Counted from the first letter of the stretch, positions 35,467 through 44,124 are shown. The stretch: DNA of 64,000 bases from Acetitomaculum ruminis DSM 5522 (GCF_900112085.1 NZ_FOJY01000001.1:62001-126000), one strand, 5' to 3'. The notes: a model not told the origin generated them from the sequence alone. Program-made: numbers and translations.

Positions 35467-36465
35467 ATGGCATTATTTGAATCATACGAACGTAGAATCG
35501 ATAATATTAATAAAGTTTTAAATAGCTATGGCATTTCTTCATTAGAGGAAGCAGAAAAAATCACAAAAGATGCCGGACTTGATGTTTATAATCAGGTAAA
35601 ATCAATCCAGCCGATTTGTTTTGAAAATGCATGTTGGGCATATACAGTTGGGGCTGCCATTGCTATTAAAAAAGGTGCTAAAAGAGCAGCAGATGCAGCA
35701 GCAGCTATTGGTGAGGGACTTCAGGCATTTTGTATTCCAGGTTCAGTAGCTGATAGAAGAAAAGTTGGTCTTGGACATGGAAATCTTGGCAAAATGCTTC
35801 TTGAAGAAGAAACAGAATGTTTTGCTTTCTTAGCTGGACATGAGTCATTTGCAGCTGCAGAAGGTGCAATAGGAATTGCAGAAAAAGCAAATAAAGTAAG
35901 ACAAAAACCTCTTAGAGTTATCTTAAACGGTCTTGGAAAAGATGCTGCAAAGATTATTTCAAGAATTAATGGCTTTACATTTGTTGAAACAGAAATGGAT
36001 TATTATACAGGAGAGGTAAAAGAGGTATATAGAAAAGCTTACTCCAACGGACTTAGAGCAAAGGTAAATTGCTATGGTGCCAATGATGTAACAGAAGGTG
36101 TTGCTATAATGCATAAGGAAAATGTTGATATTTCCATTACAGGAAATTCAACAAATCCTACCCGTTTCCAGCATCCTGTTGCAGGTACTTACAAAAAAGA
36201 ACGTCTTGAGCAGGGAAAGAAATATTTCTCAGTAGCATCCGGTGGTGGTACAGGTCGTACTCTTCATCCTGATAATATGGCAGCAGGTCCTGCTTCATAC
36301 GGTATGACAGATACCATGGGACGTATGCATTCAGATGCTCAGTTTGCCGGTTCTTCATCAGTTCCTGCTCATGTTGAGATGATGGGACTTATCGGAATGG
36401 GTAATAACCCAATGGTTGGTGCTACAGTTGCAGTAGCAGTTTCCATAGAGGAAGCATTTAAATAA
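35467..36465 (+). CDS. GGGtGRT protein
   Basis: 332 residues. The name-giving motif is present as ASGGGTGRTLHPDNMAAGPASYGMTDTMGRMH. Ala/Gly-rich throughout, soluble, with an N-terminal helical section and IKKGAKRAADAAAAIGEGLQAF. Start ATG with AAGGAGGAG nine bases upstream and only 14 bases after the preceding stop, so co-transcribed with the NifU-like gene. Function unknown; the family occurs in anaerobes. A terminator follows. Confidence 0.92.
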   Translation: MALFESYERRIDNINKVLNSYGISSLEEAEKITKDAGLDVYNQVKSIQPICFENACWAYTVGAAIAIKKGAKRAADAAAAIGEGLQAFCIPGSVADRRKVGLGHGNLGKMLLEEETECFAFLAGHESFAAAEGAIGIAEKANKVRQKPLRVILNGLGKDAAKIISRINGFTFVETEMDYYTGEVKEVYRKAYSNGLRAKVNCYGANDVTEGVAIMHKENVDISITGNSTNPTRFQHPVAGTYKKERLEQGKKYFSVASGGGTGRTLHPDNMAAGPASYGMTDTMGRMHSDAQFAGSSSVPAHVEMMGLIGMGNNPMVGATVAVAVSIEEAFK

Positions 36466-36497
36466 TCAGAAAATAGTTTAAAGCATATCTTATAAAT

Positions 36498-36548
36498 ATA
36501 TGGTCATCCATTTATACTAAAAGTATTTTGGGATGGCCGTATTTTTTG
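36498..36548 (+). terminator. Terminator of the NifU-like/GGGtGRT pair
   Basis: ATATGGTCATCC pairs with GGATGGCCGTAT with G-T pairs, followed by TTTTTTGC. Confidence 0.85.
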
Positions 36549-36707
36549 CAAACAAAACTTTGTAATTGTAAGAAAAAATAATAAAAAACCGAAATATATT
36601 ATGTATAGGAATATATGATTTTTAGTAATTGTAATAGAAATAAATCAACAAAAAAATCATAATTATTATGCAAAAAACGTTTAAAATCAACGGATGAGGG
36701 AGAGGTT

Positions 36708-37481
36708 ATGAATTCTTTTAAGAAACATAGCTTAAATGAAGCTATAAAAAAAATGTTTTCATTATCGGAAGATGTTGCTTCAAGTGAAGATATCAGAGAA
36801 AGAATAGTCAGTGCAGGTAAGATAAGCGGAACAAACATGGTGATTATGATGTGTGCCATGCTTATCGCTTCTGTAGGATTAAATACAAATTCTATACCGG
36901 TAGTAATAGGAGCCATGCTTATTTCCCCATTAATGGGGTCTATTTTGGCTATAGCCTATGGTACTGTGTCCAATAACAGCTTTATGATTGAAAAGCATTT
37001 GGCTGGTTTTATTTTCCAGATAATTATAAGCGTATTTACCGCGACGATTTATTTTAGCTTATCGCCTTTAAAAGAAGTTACTGAGCAACTCTTTGCCAGG
37101 ACAAGTCCCAGCTTTTATGATGTAATTATAGCTATTGCCGGGGGTATAGCCGGTATGGTGGGACAAACCAGAAAAGACAAGGCAAATAATATTATTCCCG
37201 GGGTGGCTATAGCAACAGCCCTAATGCCACCTTTATGCACCTGTGGCTATGCAATAGCCAACTGGAAACTTAAAATGCTTTTAGGTGCATTTTATCTTTT
37301 CACGATAAATGCATATTTTATATATTTATCTTCGTGTATAGTTCTTGATATTATAGGTACTCAAAGAATCAGAGAGCTATCCTCAAAAGAAAAACAGGAG
37401 AGAAAACGCAAAATGTTAAGAAACACTTTAATTGTCCTCTTACCATTGATATTGATTGCATATTCTCTCGTTCATCATTAA
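36708..37481 (+). CDS. DUF389-family membrane protein
   Basis: 257 residues with about six hydrophobic spans after a 45-residue cytoplasmic start. The conserved SVGLNTNSIPVVIGAMLISPLMGSILAIAYG and GVAIATALMPPLCTCGYA motifs define DUF389. Members may be transporters but no substrate is established. Start ATG with GAGGGAGAGG upstream. Confidence 0.92.
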   Translation: MNSFKKHSLNEAIKKMFSLSEDVASSEDIRERIVSAGKISGTNMVIMMCAMLIASVGLNTNSIPVVIGAMLISPLMGSILAIAYGTVSNNSFMIEKHLAGFIFQIIISVFTATIYFSLSPLKEVTEQLFARTSPSFYDVIIAIAGGIAGMVGQTRKDKANNIIPGVAIATALMPPLCTCGYAIANWKLKMLLGAFYLFTINAYFIYLSSCIVLDIIGTQRIRELSSKEKQERKRKMLRNTLIVLLPLILIAYSLVHH

Positions 37482-37502
37482 GGTTTTCGCTTAAAATTCG
37501 TA

Positions 37503-37642
37503 AAGCGGACATTCGGAATCCGCTTCGCTACTTCCTCATGAACGCAGTGGCACTTTGTGCCACCTGTCAGAAGGGGCTTTAACCCCTTCTGACACTAGTA
37601 AGCTTATACCCCCGCTTAAAGCTTACGCTTTTGAAGCGGGGG
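37503..37642. mobile_element. Four-hairpin palindromic element, possible IS200/IS605-type remnant
   Basis: Four consecutive hairpins: AAGCGGA/TCCGCTT (37503-37525); GTGGCAC/GTGCCAC (37547-37563); GTCAGAAGGGG/CCCCTTCTGAC (37566-37593, 11 pairs); CCCCCGCTT/AAGCGGGGG (37609-37642). An alternative fold pairs GTAAGCTT (37598) with AAGCTTAC (37619). GC content is far above the neighbourhood. Sub-terminal hairpins of this kind mark ends of IS200/IS605 elements and their TnpB guide RNAs, but no transposase or tnpB frame is here, so it would be a MITE-like leftover. Confidence 0.5.
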
Positions 37643-37835
37643 ATTGCTTACACTACGTTCAAAACATAGTTATTGAAGACTTTTATGACAAAAAGTGTAA
37701 GAAAATCTTAATATTCAATGATTTGTCTTTTATTTTAATGAAAAAAGTTATATATTAAGTATCCGGGGAATCTTTTTGCTGTCTGTTTTACGCAAAACTA
37801 CAGACAGGATATAGAAAAGAAGGAAGGAGACTAAA
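37643..37835. other. Spacer between palindromic element and VanZ-like gene
   Basis: No credible gene. A 67-codon frame at 37555-37758 runs through the hairpins and is not accepted. CTGTCTGTTTTACGCAAAACTACAGACAG-like complementarity (CTGTCTG near 37779 with CAGACAG near 37801) may be a small hairpin before the next gene. Confidence 0.4.
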
Positions 37836-38243
37836 ATGGAAACAGTTTTATATCATATTGTTACCTGGATATCTATAATACATGACAAAATTAATACTTT
37901 AAATGATGCATATGAATATAATTTTTCAGATAAGCAGTTACATTTTTTGGTTATTGGTATACTGGGGATGATACTTATTTTTTTAATTCATCCCTTGTTT
38001 TTATCCCTGGCTAAGTCAAAACATATCATGGCAATAACATGGATTTATGTTTTTACCCTTATTATTGTTGTAAATTTTGCCATTGAAATAGGTCAGGGAA
38101 TTACCCATACCGGGACAATGGATTTTGAAGATATTGAATTTGGATTGTTAGGATTCGTAGTATTTTTTGCTGTATTTGATGTATTTAGATTGGCAATTCA
38201 TTATATTGTCAGACTTATCAATGGAAATTTAGGGGATGATTAA
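37836..38243 (+). CDS. VanZ-like membrane protein
   Basis: 135 residues with three or four hydrophobic spans (about 33-55, 65-83, 100-125). The pattern DKQLHF...EIGQGITHTGTMDFEDIEFGLLG resembles VanZ-like proteins, where an early DKxxHF and a late ExxQ...DxxD(N)xxG are conserved. VanZ gives low-level teicoplanin resistance in enterococci, but most relatives have no known role. Start ATG with GAAGGAGAC upstream. Assignment rests on these short motifs. Confidence 0.6.
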   Translation: METVLYHIVTWISIIHDKINTLNDAYEYNFSDKQLHFLVIGILGMILIFLIHPLFLSLAKSKHIMAITWIYVFTLIIVVNFAIEIGQGITHTGTMDFEDIEFGLLGFVVFFAVFDVFRLAIHYIVRLINGNLGDD

Positions 38244-38286
38244 GGAAAAAATGCTAATTATGTAAATATAAGTGATATTTATGCAA

Positions 38287-38314
38287 TTTACCCAAAGGCA
38301 TAATAATCTATGAT
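38287..38314 (+). promoter_or_regulatory. Possible promoter of the gene-free RNA unit
   Basis: TTTACC (38287-38292), 16-bp spacer, TATGAT (38309-38314). Four and five matches of six to the consensus hexamers. Confidence 0.5.
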
Positions 38315-38700
38315 AAAATTTTGATGTCAGCATTTGAATAATTTATATCATTCTTTATTGACTCGTTAGTCTTCGGCGCTGTGAATAAAGAAATGATATG
38401 AGAGTGTATATCATGTGATGGACTTGATTCTTACTTTATTTAGTATGTTACTCACCACTCAACGCTTGACACCATTGAAGTAAGAATAGTTTCTTATATG
38501 GTATAACTCTCAAGGAATATGCAATTGTCGGCGGAATTTGGCATGAAAATGAAAAATTTGGTCGACAATGCCGGATATTCCTTTAAAATTTGAAAGTTAA
38601 GTAAACTTCATATATATTACTTCAAAAGATCTAAATTCAACCAAAGAAAGCTTCCTTTGAGGTACATGTCCTGTGTACCGGTAAAAAGGAGCTTTTTTTG
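38315..38700 (+). ncRNA. Candidate long structured non-coding RNA
   Basis: No credible protein frame on either strand, but dense pairing. Helix 1: TATCATT-CTTTATT (38346-38359) with AATAAAG-A-AATGATA (38384-38398), 14 pairs, one bulge. Helix 2: 38399-38418 with 38494-38512, about 19 pairs with one bulge (TGAGAGT/ACTCTCA at the base). Helix 3 inside it: ATTCTTACTT (38427-38436) with AAGTAAGAAT (38478-38487), capped by a TCAA/TTGA hairpin. Helix 4: GGAATAT (38514) with ATATTCC (38575), then ATTGTCG with CGACAAT, AATTT/AAATT, and CAT/ATG closing a GAAA tetraloop. Helix 5: AAGTAA/TTACTT. The terminator at 38643-38699 ends the unit. I recognise no known class. Confidence 0.6.
38643..38699 (+). terminator. 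Strong terminator ending the gene-free unit
   Basis: AAAGCTTCCTTT pairs with AAAAAGGAGCTTT, and inside it GGTACA with TGTACC, followed by TTTTTTTG. It has no protein gene to terminate within 400 bases upstream, which supports an RNA gene. Confidence 0.88.
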
Positions 38701-38772
38701 TTGTGTTTTTTTCTAAGTGCACCGATAATACTTATGTGTGAAATAATCATTATTTTCCTGGAGGTTTTGTAC

Positions 38773-39225
38773 ATGGATAATAAAGAATTTTTACAGACAA
38801 ATAATAAAGATAAAAATAAAGAAGTTTGCAATGATTTGGTTCAGCTTAAAGAAGCGGTTTCCAAGTTAGAAGAATACAGAAAAAATGTAGAAAGCGGTTT
38901 CCAAAATGTAAATGAGCAAATAGAAGTTTTAAAATCTGACATGGAAAAGGTAATGAAAACTTATAAGAAGATTTCGAAAAAAATAGAAGATTTTGAGAAA
39001 GATAATGTCAATGTTGAGGATATTATTGCCAGGATAAAATCATTAGAAGAAAGTTTAAAAGATTTTGAATCAGGGCGATTAGATGAAATAGAAGAACGGC
39101 TTGAGGAAATAGAAACACATAAGAGAAATGAAGACAAACTTCCTGAGTTTTGGGGAGGTTACGAAAAACAAAGCCCCTACGATGGAGATTATTTGGACGA
39201 TGAGGAAAATTTCGATTTGGAATAA
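38773..39225 (+). CDS. Coiled-coil protein, 150 aa
   Basis: Start ATG at 38773 (MDNKEFLQTNN) with CTGGAGG ten bases upstream; the earlier in-frame start at 38698 overlaps the preceding terminator. Residues 20-120 form heptad-rich helix (LVQLKEAVSKLEEYRKNVE, IEVLKSDMEKVMKTYKKI, IEERLEEIE). The tail is acidic and aromatic (WGGYEKQSPYDGDYLDDEENFDLE). No signal or membrane segment, no catalytic motif. I do not recognise a family; a structural or adaptor role is possible. Confidence 0.75.
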   Translation: MDNKEFLQTNNKDKNKEVCNDLVQLKEAVSKLEEYRKNVESGFQNVNEQIEVLKSDMEKVMKTYKKISKKIEDFEKDNVNVEDIIARIKSLEESLKDFESGRLDEIEERLEEIETHKRNEDKLPEFWGGYEKQSPYDGDYLDDEENFDLE

Positions 39226-39317
39226 GTAGTCTGATTATACATTACCAAACAGATAAATAGCAGATTTAAAAATGTCCACATTATAAATATAATTAATTGA
39301 TGAAAATATTAAGACAC

Positions 39318-39346
39318 TTCAAAAAATTGGAAATATAAGTTATAAT
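39318..39346 (+). promoter_or_regulatory. Promoter ahead of the small membrane protein and STAND ATPase
   Basis: TTCAAA (39318-39323), 17-bp spacer, TATAAT (39341-39346). -10 perfect, -35 four of six; 41 bases before the 39387 start. Confidence 0.6.
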
Positions 39347-39386
39347 GAGTTAGACTTGGGATGTTTTAAGGAGGAACTAATTAGGG

Positions 39387-39566
39387 ATGATAAGAAAGGT
39401 ATTTGGTTTTATTATTTTTATCATTTTAATTGTTTTTATAATAAAGGGATATTTTGAATTTAAGGGTAGTTCCAGATTTGTAGATCATTATATTAATGAA
39501 TGTTACTCAGTCACAGAGATTGATTTACATAAGATGATTCAGGCAGTCCATAGAGGCTGCTTTTAG
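39387..39566 (+). CDS. Small membrane-anchored protein, 59 aa
   Basis: A 59-codon frame starting MIRKVFGFIIFIILIVFIIKGYF; residues 4-23 form a membrane anchor after a positive start, leaving an outside tail with two cysteines (INECYSV, HRGCF). AAGGAGGAAC lies nine or more bases upstream, a strong ribosome site. Followed after 56 bases by the STAND ATPase gene in the same direction. No family recognised. Confidence 0.65.
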   Translation: MIRKVFGFIIFIILIVFIIKGYFEFKGSSRFVDHYINECYSVTEIDLHKMIQAVHRGCF

Positions 39567-39622
39567 TTTAAAATAATATTGATAGAAAATTTGATTTAAA
39601 AAATGTGAAAGGGCGTTTGAGC

Positions 39623-41812
39623 GTGGATAAAAATATAAAAAATTTTATTGAAAGCAGTAATTTAATGAATTTTCAGAATCTTTTAGGGAGAAAGAAGGAA
39701 CTTAATCAGTTGGAATGCTGGTTAATGGATTCAAAAAAGAGATGCATTTTTATTACTGGGAAGGAAGGGTTTGGAAAAACAAGCTTAATAAAAAGCTTTT
39801 CCTTATCTCATAAAGATAATCTGGATGGAATAATATATTCACATCACTCAAAAAATATTAAAAGTATTATAAGAGATGATGAAATTATAAATATCCACGG
39901 TGTAAAAAAAATATCAGAAGAAAATGATAGGGAGTATTTTAAAAGAAAAAGTACTGTTTTAAAGAAAATTCTTAATGAAAAAAAGGTTTTACTTATTATA
40001 GATGACTATGAAGGTGATTTTGATGATGAGCTTAAGCTGCTTATAGAGTTTGGCTTTAAAACTGTAATTATTTCAAAGGATATTTCAACTGATGACCAGG
40101 AAGAAATCTTAAAAATAGGGGCATTAGATGATATAAATGACTTATTGAGTCTATATGCCTACAATAACAATAAAAGTATTTCGCAGACAGAAAAACCTTA
40201 TGTAGAAAATATAATAAACTCTTTAAAGGGGCATTCTTTATTGATTTCCTTAATGGCAAAGCAAATTAACCTGTCCCATATAACTTTAGAAGAGGCAGCT
40301 GATATTGCAATGGAAAATGAACTGGATTTGGAGGATCCCCTTTTATTTATGGAGACCACGGGACGGATAATTGATAAAATGTTTAAAATAAGCCGTCTTT
40401 CTAAAAATGCCATGGCGGTTTTAAAGGTAATATCCCTATTTTATCTGGATGGAGCTGATAGTAAGCTTATTATGGAAGCCCTTAATTTAGAGAATGAAAA
40501 GGAATTATTATTACTTGAAAAAAATGGCTTTTTGGAAATTGAGGACAATAAACTTATGCTTCATCCCCTTATTCTGGAAAATATTAGAAACCGGGAATGG
40601 AAGGATTTTTATTATGAAAAAGCCACTGATTTAATGACATTTCTTTATTATGGTATTTTTAATAATAATCCTGTTTTAAAGTATCCTGAACTCTTGTGCA
40701 GCCTTGAGTTTAAAGGATTTGAGAATGATAATCTGTTTTCTAAAATTAAAGTTAATACAGTAAAAGGACTGGAGATTGTTGCAGATACTGTCTATGACCG
40801 ATTGGGCCAAAATAAATTATTTAAAGGAAAATTATCAAATAATAACAACAAATATATAGATAAAATTGATGAGGAAAGCCTGAACAAATATATTGATTTA
40901 GCAAAGACAGTTTTGGATATTTCTGGCAGATATGAAGAAAAATTTGTTCATCAGGGAATTTTTGGAAATTTATTATATATAGTTTTATTAAATACAAAAG
41001 ATTCTGAATTTATCATTGACGGTGTAAACGAGATTTTTAAAGATGTTGCTTATTGTAATCCTATTGCAGTAATGGTGCTTTTTGATAAGCTTTTGGAATG
41101 CTATTTGCATAAAGGGGATTTGATAAATGCTGTTAAAACAATTGACAGGGCAGCAGATTATGTGGATGTCCATCCTTCACACCATGTTTTAGGAATGTAT
41201 TTTTATCTGGAAGCAAAATACTACGATAAGGTTATTTCAGATGATTATAGTGGTGGGCTTGAAAATGGCTATATTTTGGAAGCATTATACAATAATGATT
41301 TAGCAATAGTGCATATGGAAAAATCCTTTGAAACAGGAGCAAAGGAGCTTCTTTTGGAATATTACCTTGATAAAGCTACAACTCTTATAAAAGCAAATGC
41401 AAATAGCAAGTCAGGTCAAAGAGAAATAAAAAGATTACTGGCAAGGTCTTCAAGGATTGTTAAAAACTACATTGAACCCTATTCAGAAATGAGATATGTA
41501 TATAGACTTACAATGGCATTATATTATACCTATATTGACAAAAATGTAGAAAAAGTTCATACATTTGCCAAAAAGGCCAAGGAGCTGGCTTTAAAGCTTT
41601 ACAGTAAAGATTTGGATGTGATTGATAAGGTATTTTTGACCAGTGCAAAGATAATGTTGGAATGTGGCGACATAGTAAGATGCCTTGATAATATTGATAA
41701 AGCATTGACATGTTGCGATAAACATAAAGATATAGAATTGTATAATAAAAAATGGGAAAAACTATTGGAATATAAAGAAAGTGTTATAGCAACAATCAGA
41801 GGACAGGGGTAA
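39623..41812 (+). CDS. STAND/NB-ARC-like ATPase with helical repeats
   Basis: 729 residues from GTG 39623, chosen because AAAGGG lies nine bases upstream; GTG 39605 is possible. After 20 residues comes an ATPase: LLGRKKELNQLECWL, Walker A TGKEGFGKTSL, Walker B VLLIIDDYEGDF, and a GHSLLISLMA motif equivalent to the GxP box of NB-ARC proteins. A winged-helix part (LSKNAMAVLKVISLFYLDGA...LEIEDNKLMLHPLI) follows, then about 380 residues of helical, TPR-like repeats. No N-terminal effector or C-terminal DNA-binding domain is visible. STAND proteins act as nucleotide-gated switches in signalling and in some defence systems. The stop is 26 bases before the Memo-AMMECR1 gene, so they are likely co-transcribed. 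Confidence 0.8.
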   Translation: MDKNIKNFIESSNLMNFQNLLGRKKELNQLECWLMDSKKRCIFITGKEGFGKTSLIKSFSLSHKDNLDGIIYSHHSKNIKSIIRDDEIINIHGVKKISEENDREYFKRKSTVLKKILNEKKVLLIIDDYEGDFDDELKLLIEFGFKTVIISKDISTDDQEEILKIGALDDINDLLSLYAYNNNKSISQTEKPYVENIINSLKGHSLLISLMAKQINLSHITLEEAADIAMENELDLEDPLLFMETTGRIIDKMFKISRLSKNAMAVLKVISLFYLDGADSKLIMEALNLENEKELLLLEKNGFLEIEDNKLMLHPLILENIRNREWKDFYYEKATDLMTFLYYGIFNNNPVLKYPELLCSLEFKGFENDNLFSKIKVNTVKGLEIVADTVYDRLGQNKLFKGKLSNNNNKYIDKIDEESLNKYIDLAKTVLDISGRYEEKFVHQGIFGNLLYIVLLNTKDSEFIIDGVNEIFKDVAYCNPIAVMVLFDKLLECYLHKGDLINAVKTIDRAADYVDVHPSHHVLGMYFYLEAKYYDKVISDDYSGGLENGYILEALYNNDLAIVHMEKSFETGAKELLLEYYLDKATTLIKANANSKSGQREIKRLLARSSRIVKNYIEPYSEMRYVYRLTMALYYTYIDKNVEKVHTFAKKAKELALKLYSKDLDVIDKVFLTSAKIMLECGDIVRCLDNIDKALTCCDKHKDIELYNKKWEKLLEYKESVIATIRGQG

Positions 41813-41838
41813 GTCCTTTGGGGGAAGGAGAAGATGAA

Positions 41839-43227
41839 ATGTCTATTTTAGGTGGAATTATGGTACCTCATCCTCCGCTAATTATACCGGAAGTAGGTAA
41901 GGGAGGAGAAAAGCAGATAGAAAAAACAAGAAAAGCCTATGAGGAAGCGTCTAAATTCATAGCAGAACTTGAACCGGAAACTATAGTGTTAATTTCTCCT
42001 CATAGCGTAATGTATGCAGATTATCTCCACATTTCTCCGGGATATGAAGCTAAGGGGAATTTATCAGCATTTGGGGCAGGACAGGTTAAGTTTAGTGTCA
42101 GATATGATTCGGAATTTTCAAACAGATTATGTGAACTGGCAGAGGACTTTTATATACCTGCCGGATATCTGGGAGAAAAGGATAAAAATTTAGACCATGG
42201 AAGTATGGTGCCTTTGTATTTTATTCAAAAGCAATACAGTAATTTTGAAATGGTTCGTATAGGCATTTCAGGAATTTCTCTGGAGGAACAATATCAGTTT
42301 GGAAGCCTTATAAAAAGAGCATCAAAAGAATTAAACAAAAAAGTAGCCATTGTTGCAAGTGGAGATTTATCCCATAAATTAAAACATGACGGTCCTTACG
42401 GTTTTGACGAGGCAGGCCCTGTTTATGATGAAAAAATAATGAATGTAATGGGAAGGGCTGCTTTTGAAGAATTATTGGAATTTGACCCGGTTTTACTTGA
42501 AAAATCAGCGGAATGCGGGCACCGTTCTTTTGTAATAATGGCAGGAGCTTTTGACAAACTTAGCATAGACACAACCGTTTATTCCCATGAGGATGTTACA
42601 GGAGTGGGATATGGTGTTTGCAGTTTTAGAGTATTGGGCACAGATGAATCCAGGGATTTTTTTACCCGACATGAGAAAAAAGAAGAAAAAAAGCTGGCTG
42701 ACAGAAAAAGTAATGAAGACGAATACGTATCCTTAGCTAGATTAATTATAGAAAATTATGTTGATAAGGGTGAATTAATGGATTTACCGGGGAACCTGCC
42801 TGAGGAAATGTATGAAAATAAGGCAGGCGTCTTTGTAAGTCTTCATATGAGAGGTCAGCTAAGGGGATGTATTGGCACAATATGTCCCACAACTGATTCT
42901 GTAGCTGAAGAAATATGCCAGAATGCCATAAGTGCTTGTGCAAGAGATCCAAGGTTTAATCCTGTTACAAAAAACGAGTTGAAATATTTAGAATATTCTG
43001 TAGATGTATTAGGTCAGCCGGAAGATATTTCTTCAACAGGGGAGCTTGATGTAAAAAAATATGGTGTAATAGTTACAAAAGGTAGCAGGAGAGGTCTTTT
43101 ACTTCCTGATCTTGAGGGAGTAGACAGTGTTGACGAACAAATCAGTATTGCAAAAAGAAAGGCCTCTATTGGTGAATATGAAAAAGATGTAAAATTGCAG
43201 CGATTTGAAGTTATAAGACATTATTAA
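41839..43227 (+). CDS. AmmeMemoRadiSam proteins B and A fused (Memo-AMMECR1)
   Basis: 462 residues from the ATG at 41839, with GGAAGGAG nine or so bases upstream; an earlier TTG in frame has no ribosome site. Residues 1-265 are a Memo/class III extradiol-dioxygenase-like domain (MVPHPPLIIPEVG, LISPHSVMYADY, LDHGSMVPLYF, VASGDLSHKL) with the His set for a metal. Residues about 290-460 are AMMECR1 (GVFVSLHMRGQLRGCIGTI, ISACARDPRFNPV). The two are usually separate or fused and sit with a radical SAM enzyme, as here. The reaction they carry out is not known to me. Confidence 0.93.
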   Translation: MSILGGIMVPHPPLIIPEVGKGGEKQIEKTRKAYEEASKFIAELEPETIVLISPHSVMYADYLHISPGYEAKGNLSAFGAGQVKFSVRYDSEFSNRLCELAEDFYIPAGYLGEKDKNLDHGSMVPLYFIQKQYSNFEMVRIGISGISLEEQYQFGSLIKRASKELNKKVAIVASGDLSHKLKHDGPYGFDEAGPVYDEKIMNVMGRAAFEELLEFDPVLLEKSAECGHRSFVIMAGAFDKLSIDTTVYSHEDVTGVGYGVCSFRVLGTDESRDFFTRHEKKEEKKLADRKSNEDEYVSLARLIIENYVDKGELMDLPGNLPEEMYENKAGVFVSLHMRGQLRGCIGTICPTTDSVAEEICQNAISACARDPRFNPVTKNELKYLEYSVDVLGQPEDISSTGELDVKKYGVIVTKGSRRGLLLPDLEGVDSVDEQISIAKRKASIGEYEKDVKLQRFEVIRHY

Positions 43228-43242
43228 AATGGGGGGATGATA

Positions 43243-44124
43243 ATGATGGAAAATTGCTCAAAACCTTTAAAATCAACAGATAAGGCAACCTGCCCCGTTT
43301 GTTTTAGACATTGTAGATTAGGGGAAGGACAAAGGGGATTTTGTCATGGAAGAGTATGTAAAGAGGGTGAAGTGGTGGCCCAAAACTATGGTGAAATTTC
43401 CTCTCTATGCCTTGATCCCATAGAAAAGAAACCCCTTAAAAGATTTCATCCAGGAAGTAAAATTTTATCAGTGGGAAGTTATGGTTGTAACTTGTCCTGT
43501 CCATTTTGTCAAAATTATGAGATTTCCTTTTCCTGTAATAAAAATCCCCCAAAAATTCCGACAAAATATATTTCACCGGAGGAATTGTGTTATCTTGCAG
43601 TTTCAAAGGTACCGGTAAATAATATTGGTCTGGCATTTACCTATAACGAGCCTCTAATCGGGTACGAATATGTAAGAGATTGCGGAAAGCTTATTCATAA
43701 AGCAGGTTTATTAAATGTTTTGGTTACCAACGGCACATGTGAAATTGAAATATTAGAAGAAATTCTTCCTTTAATTGATGCTATAAATGTTGATTTTAAA
43801 GGTTTTTCTTCAAATTTTTATAGTGAATTTTTAGGTGGAAATATTGACCAGACCATGAATTTTATAAAAAAGGCTTCGGAAAAATGTCATGTGGAAATTA
43901 CTACTTTGATTATTCCCGGATATAATGATTCAGATAAAGAAATGGTAGATATTTGCAAATGGATAGCTTCTTTAAAAAACGGTGAGAATATTCCTTACCA
44001 TATTTCAAGATTTTTCCCAAGAAATAAAATGAAAAATGTTAATGCTACAGACGTGGAACTGGTTTATCATTTGGCAGATATAGCAAAACAAAATTTGAAG
44101 TATGTTTACGAAGGAAACTGTTGA
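43243..44124 (+). CDS. amrS: AmmeMemoRadiSam system radical SAM enzyme
   Basis: About 293 residues. The radical SAM cluster motif is GCNLSCPFCQ; extra cysteines (CPVCFRHCRLGEGQRGFCHGR) near the start may hold zinc or another cluster. Then GLAFTYNEPLIGYEYVRD and VTNGTCEIEIL, and INVDFKGF, typical of PflA-like activases. Three ATGs in frame (43237, 43243, 43246) follow GGGGGG; 43243 has the best spacing. It is 15 bases after the Memo-AMMECR1 stop. Together they form the three-part AmmeMemoRadiSam set. Confidence 0.93.
   Translation: MMENCSKPLKSTDKATCPVCFRHCRLGEGQRGFCHGRVCKEGEVVAQNYGEISSLCLDPIEKKPLKRFHPGSKILSVGSYGCNLSCPFCQNYEISFSCNKNPPKIPTKYISPEELCYLAVSKVPVNNIGLAFTYNEPLIGYEYVRDCGKLIHKAGLLNVLVTNGTCEIEILEEILPLIDAINVDFKGFSSNFYSEFLGGNIDQTMNFIKKASEKCHVEITTLIIPGYNDSDKEMVDICKWIASLKNGENIPYHISRFFPRNKMKNVNATDVELVYHLADIAKQNLKYVYEGNC

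Noticed and set aside
37555-37758. 67-codon plus-strand frame
   Set aside because: Passes through three of the perfect hairpins of the palindromic element and has no ribosome site or protein-like composition.
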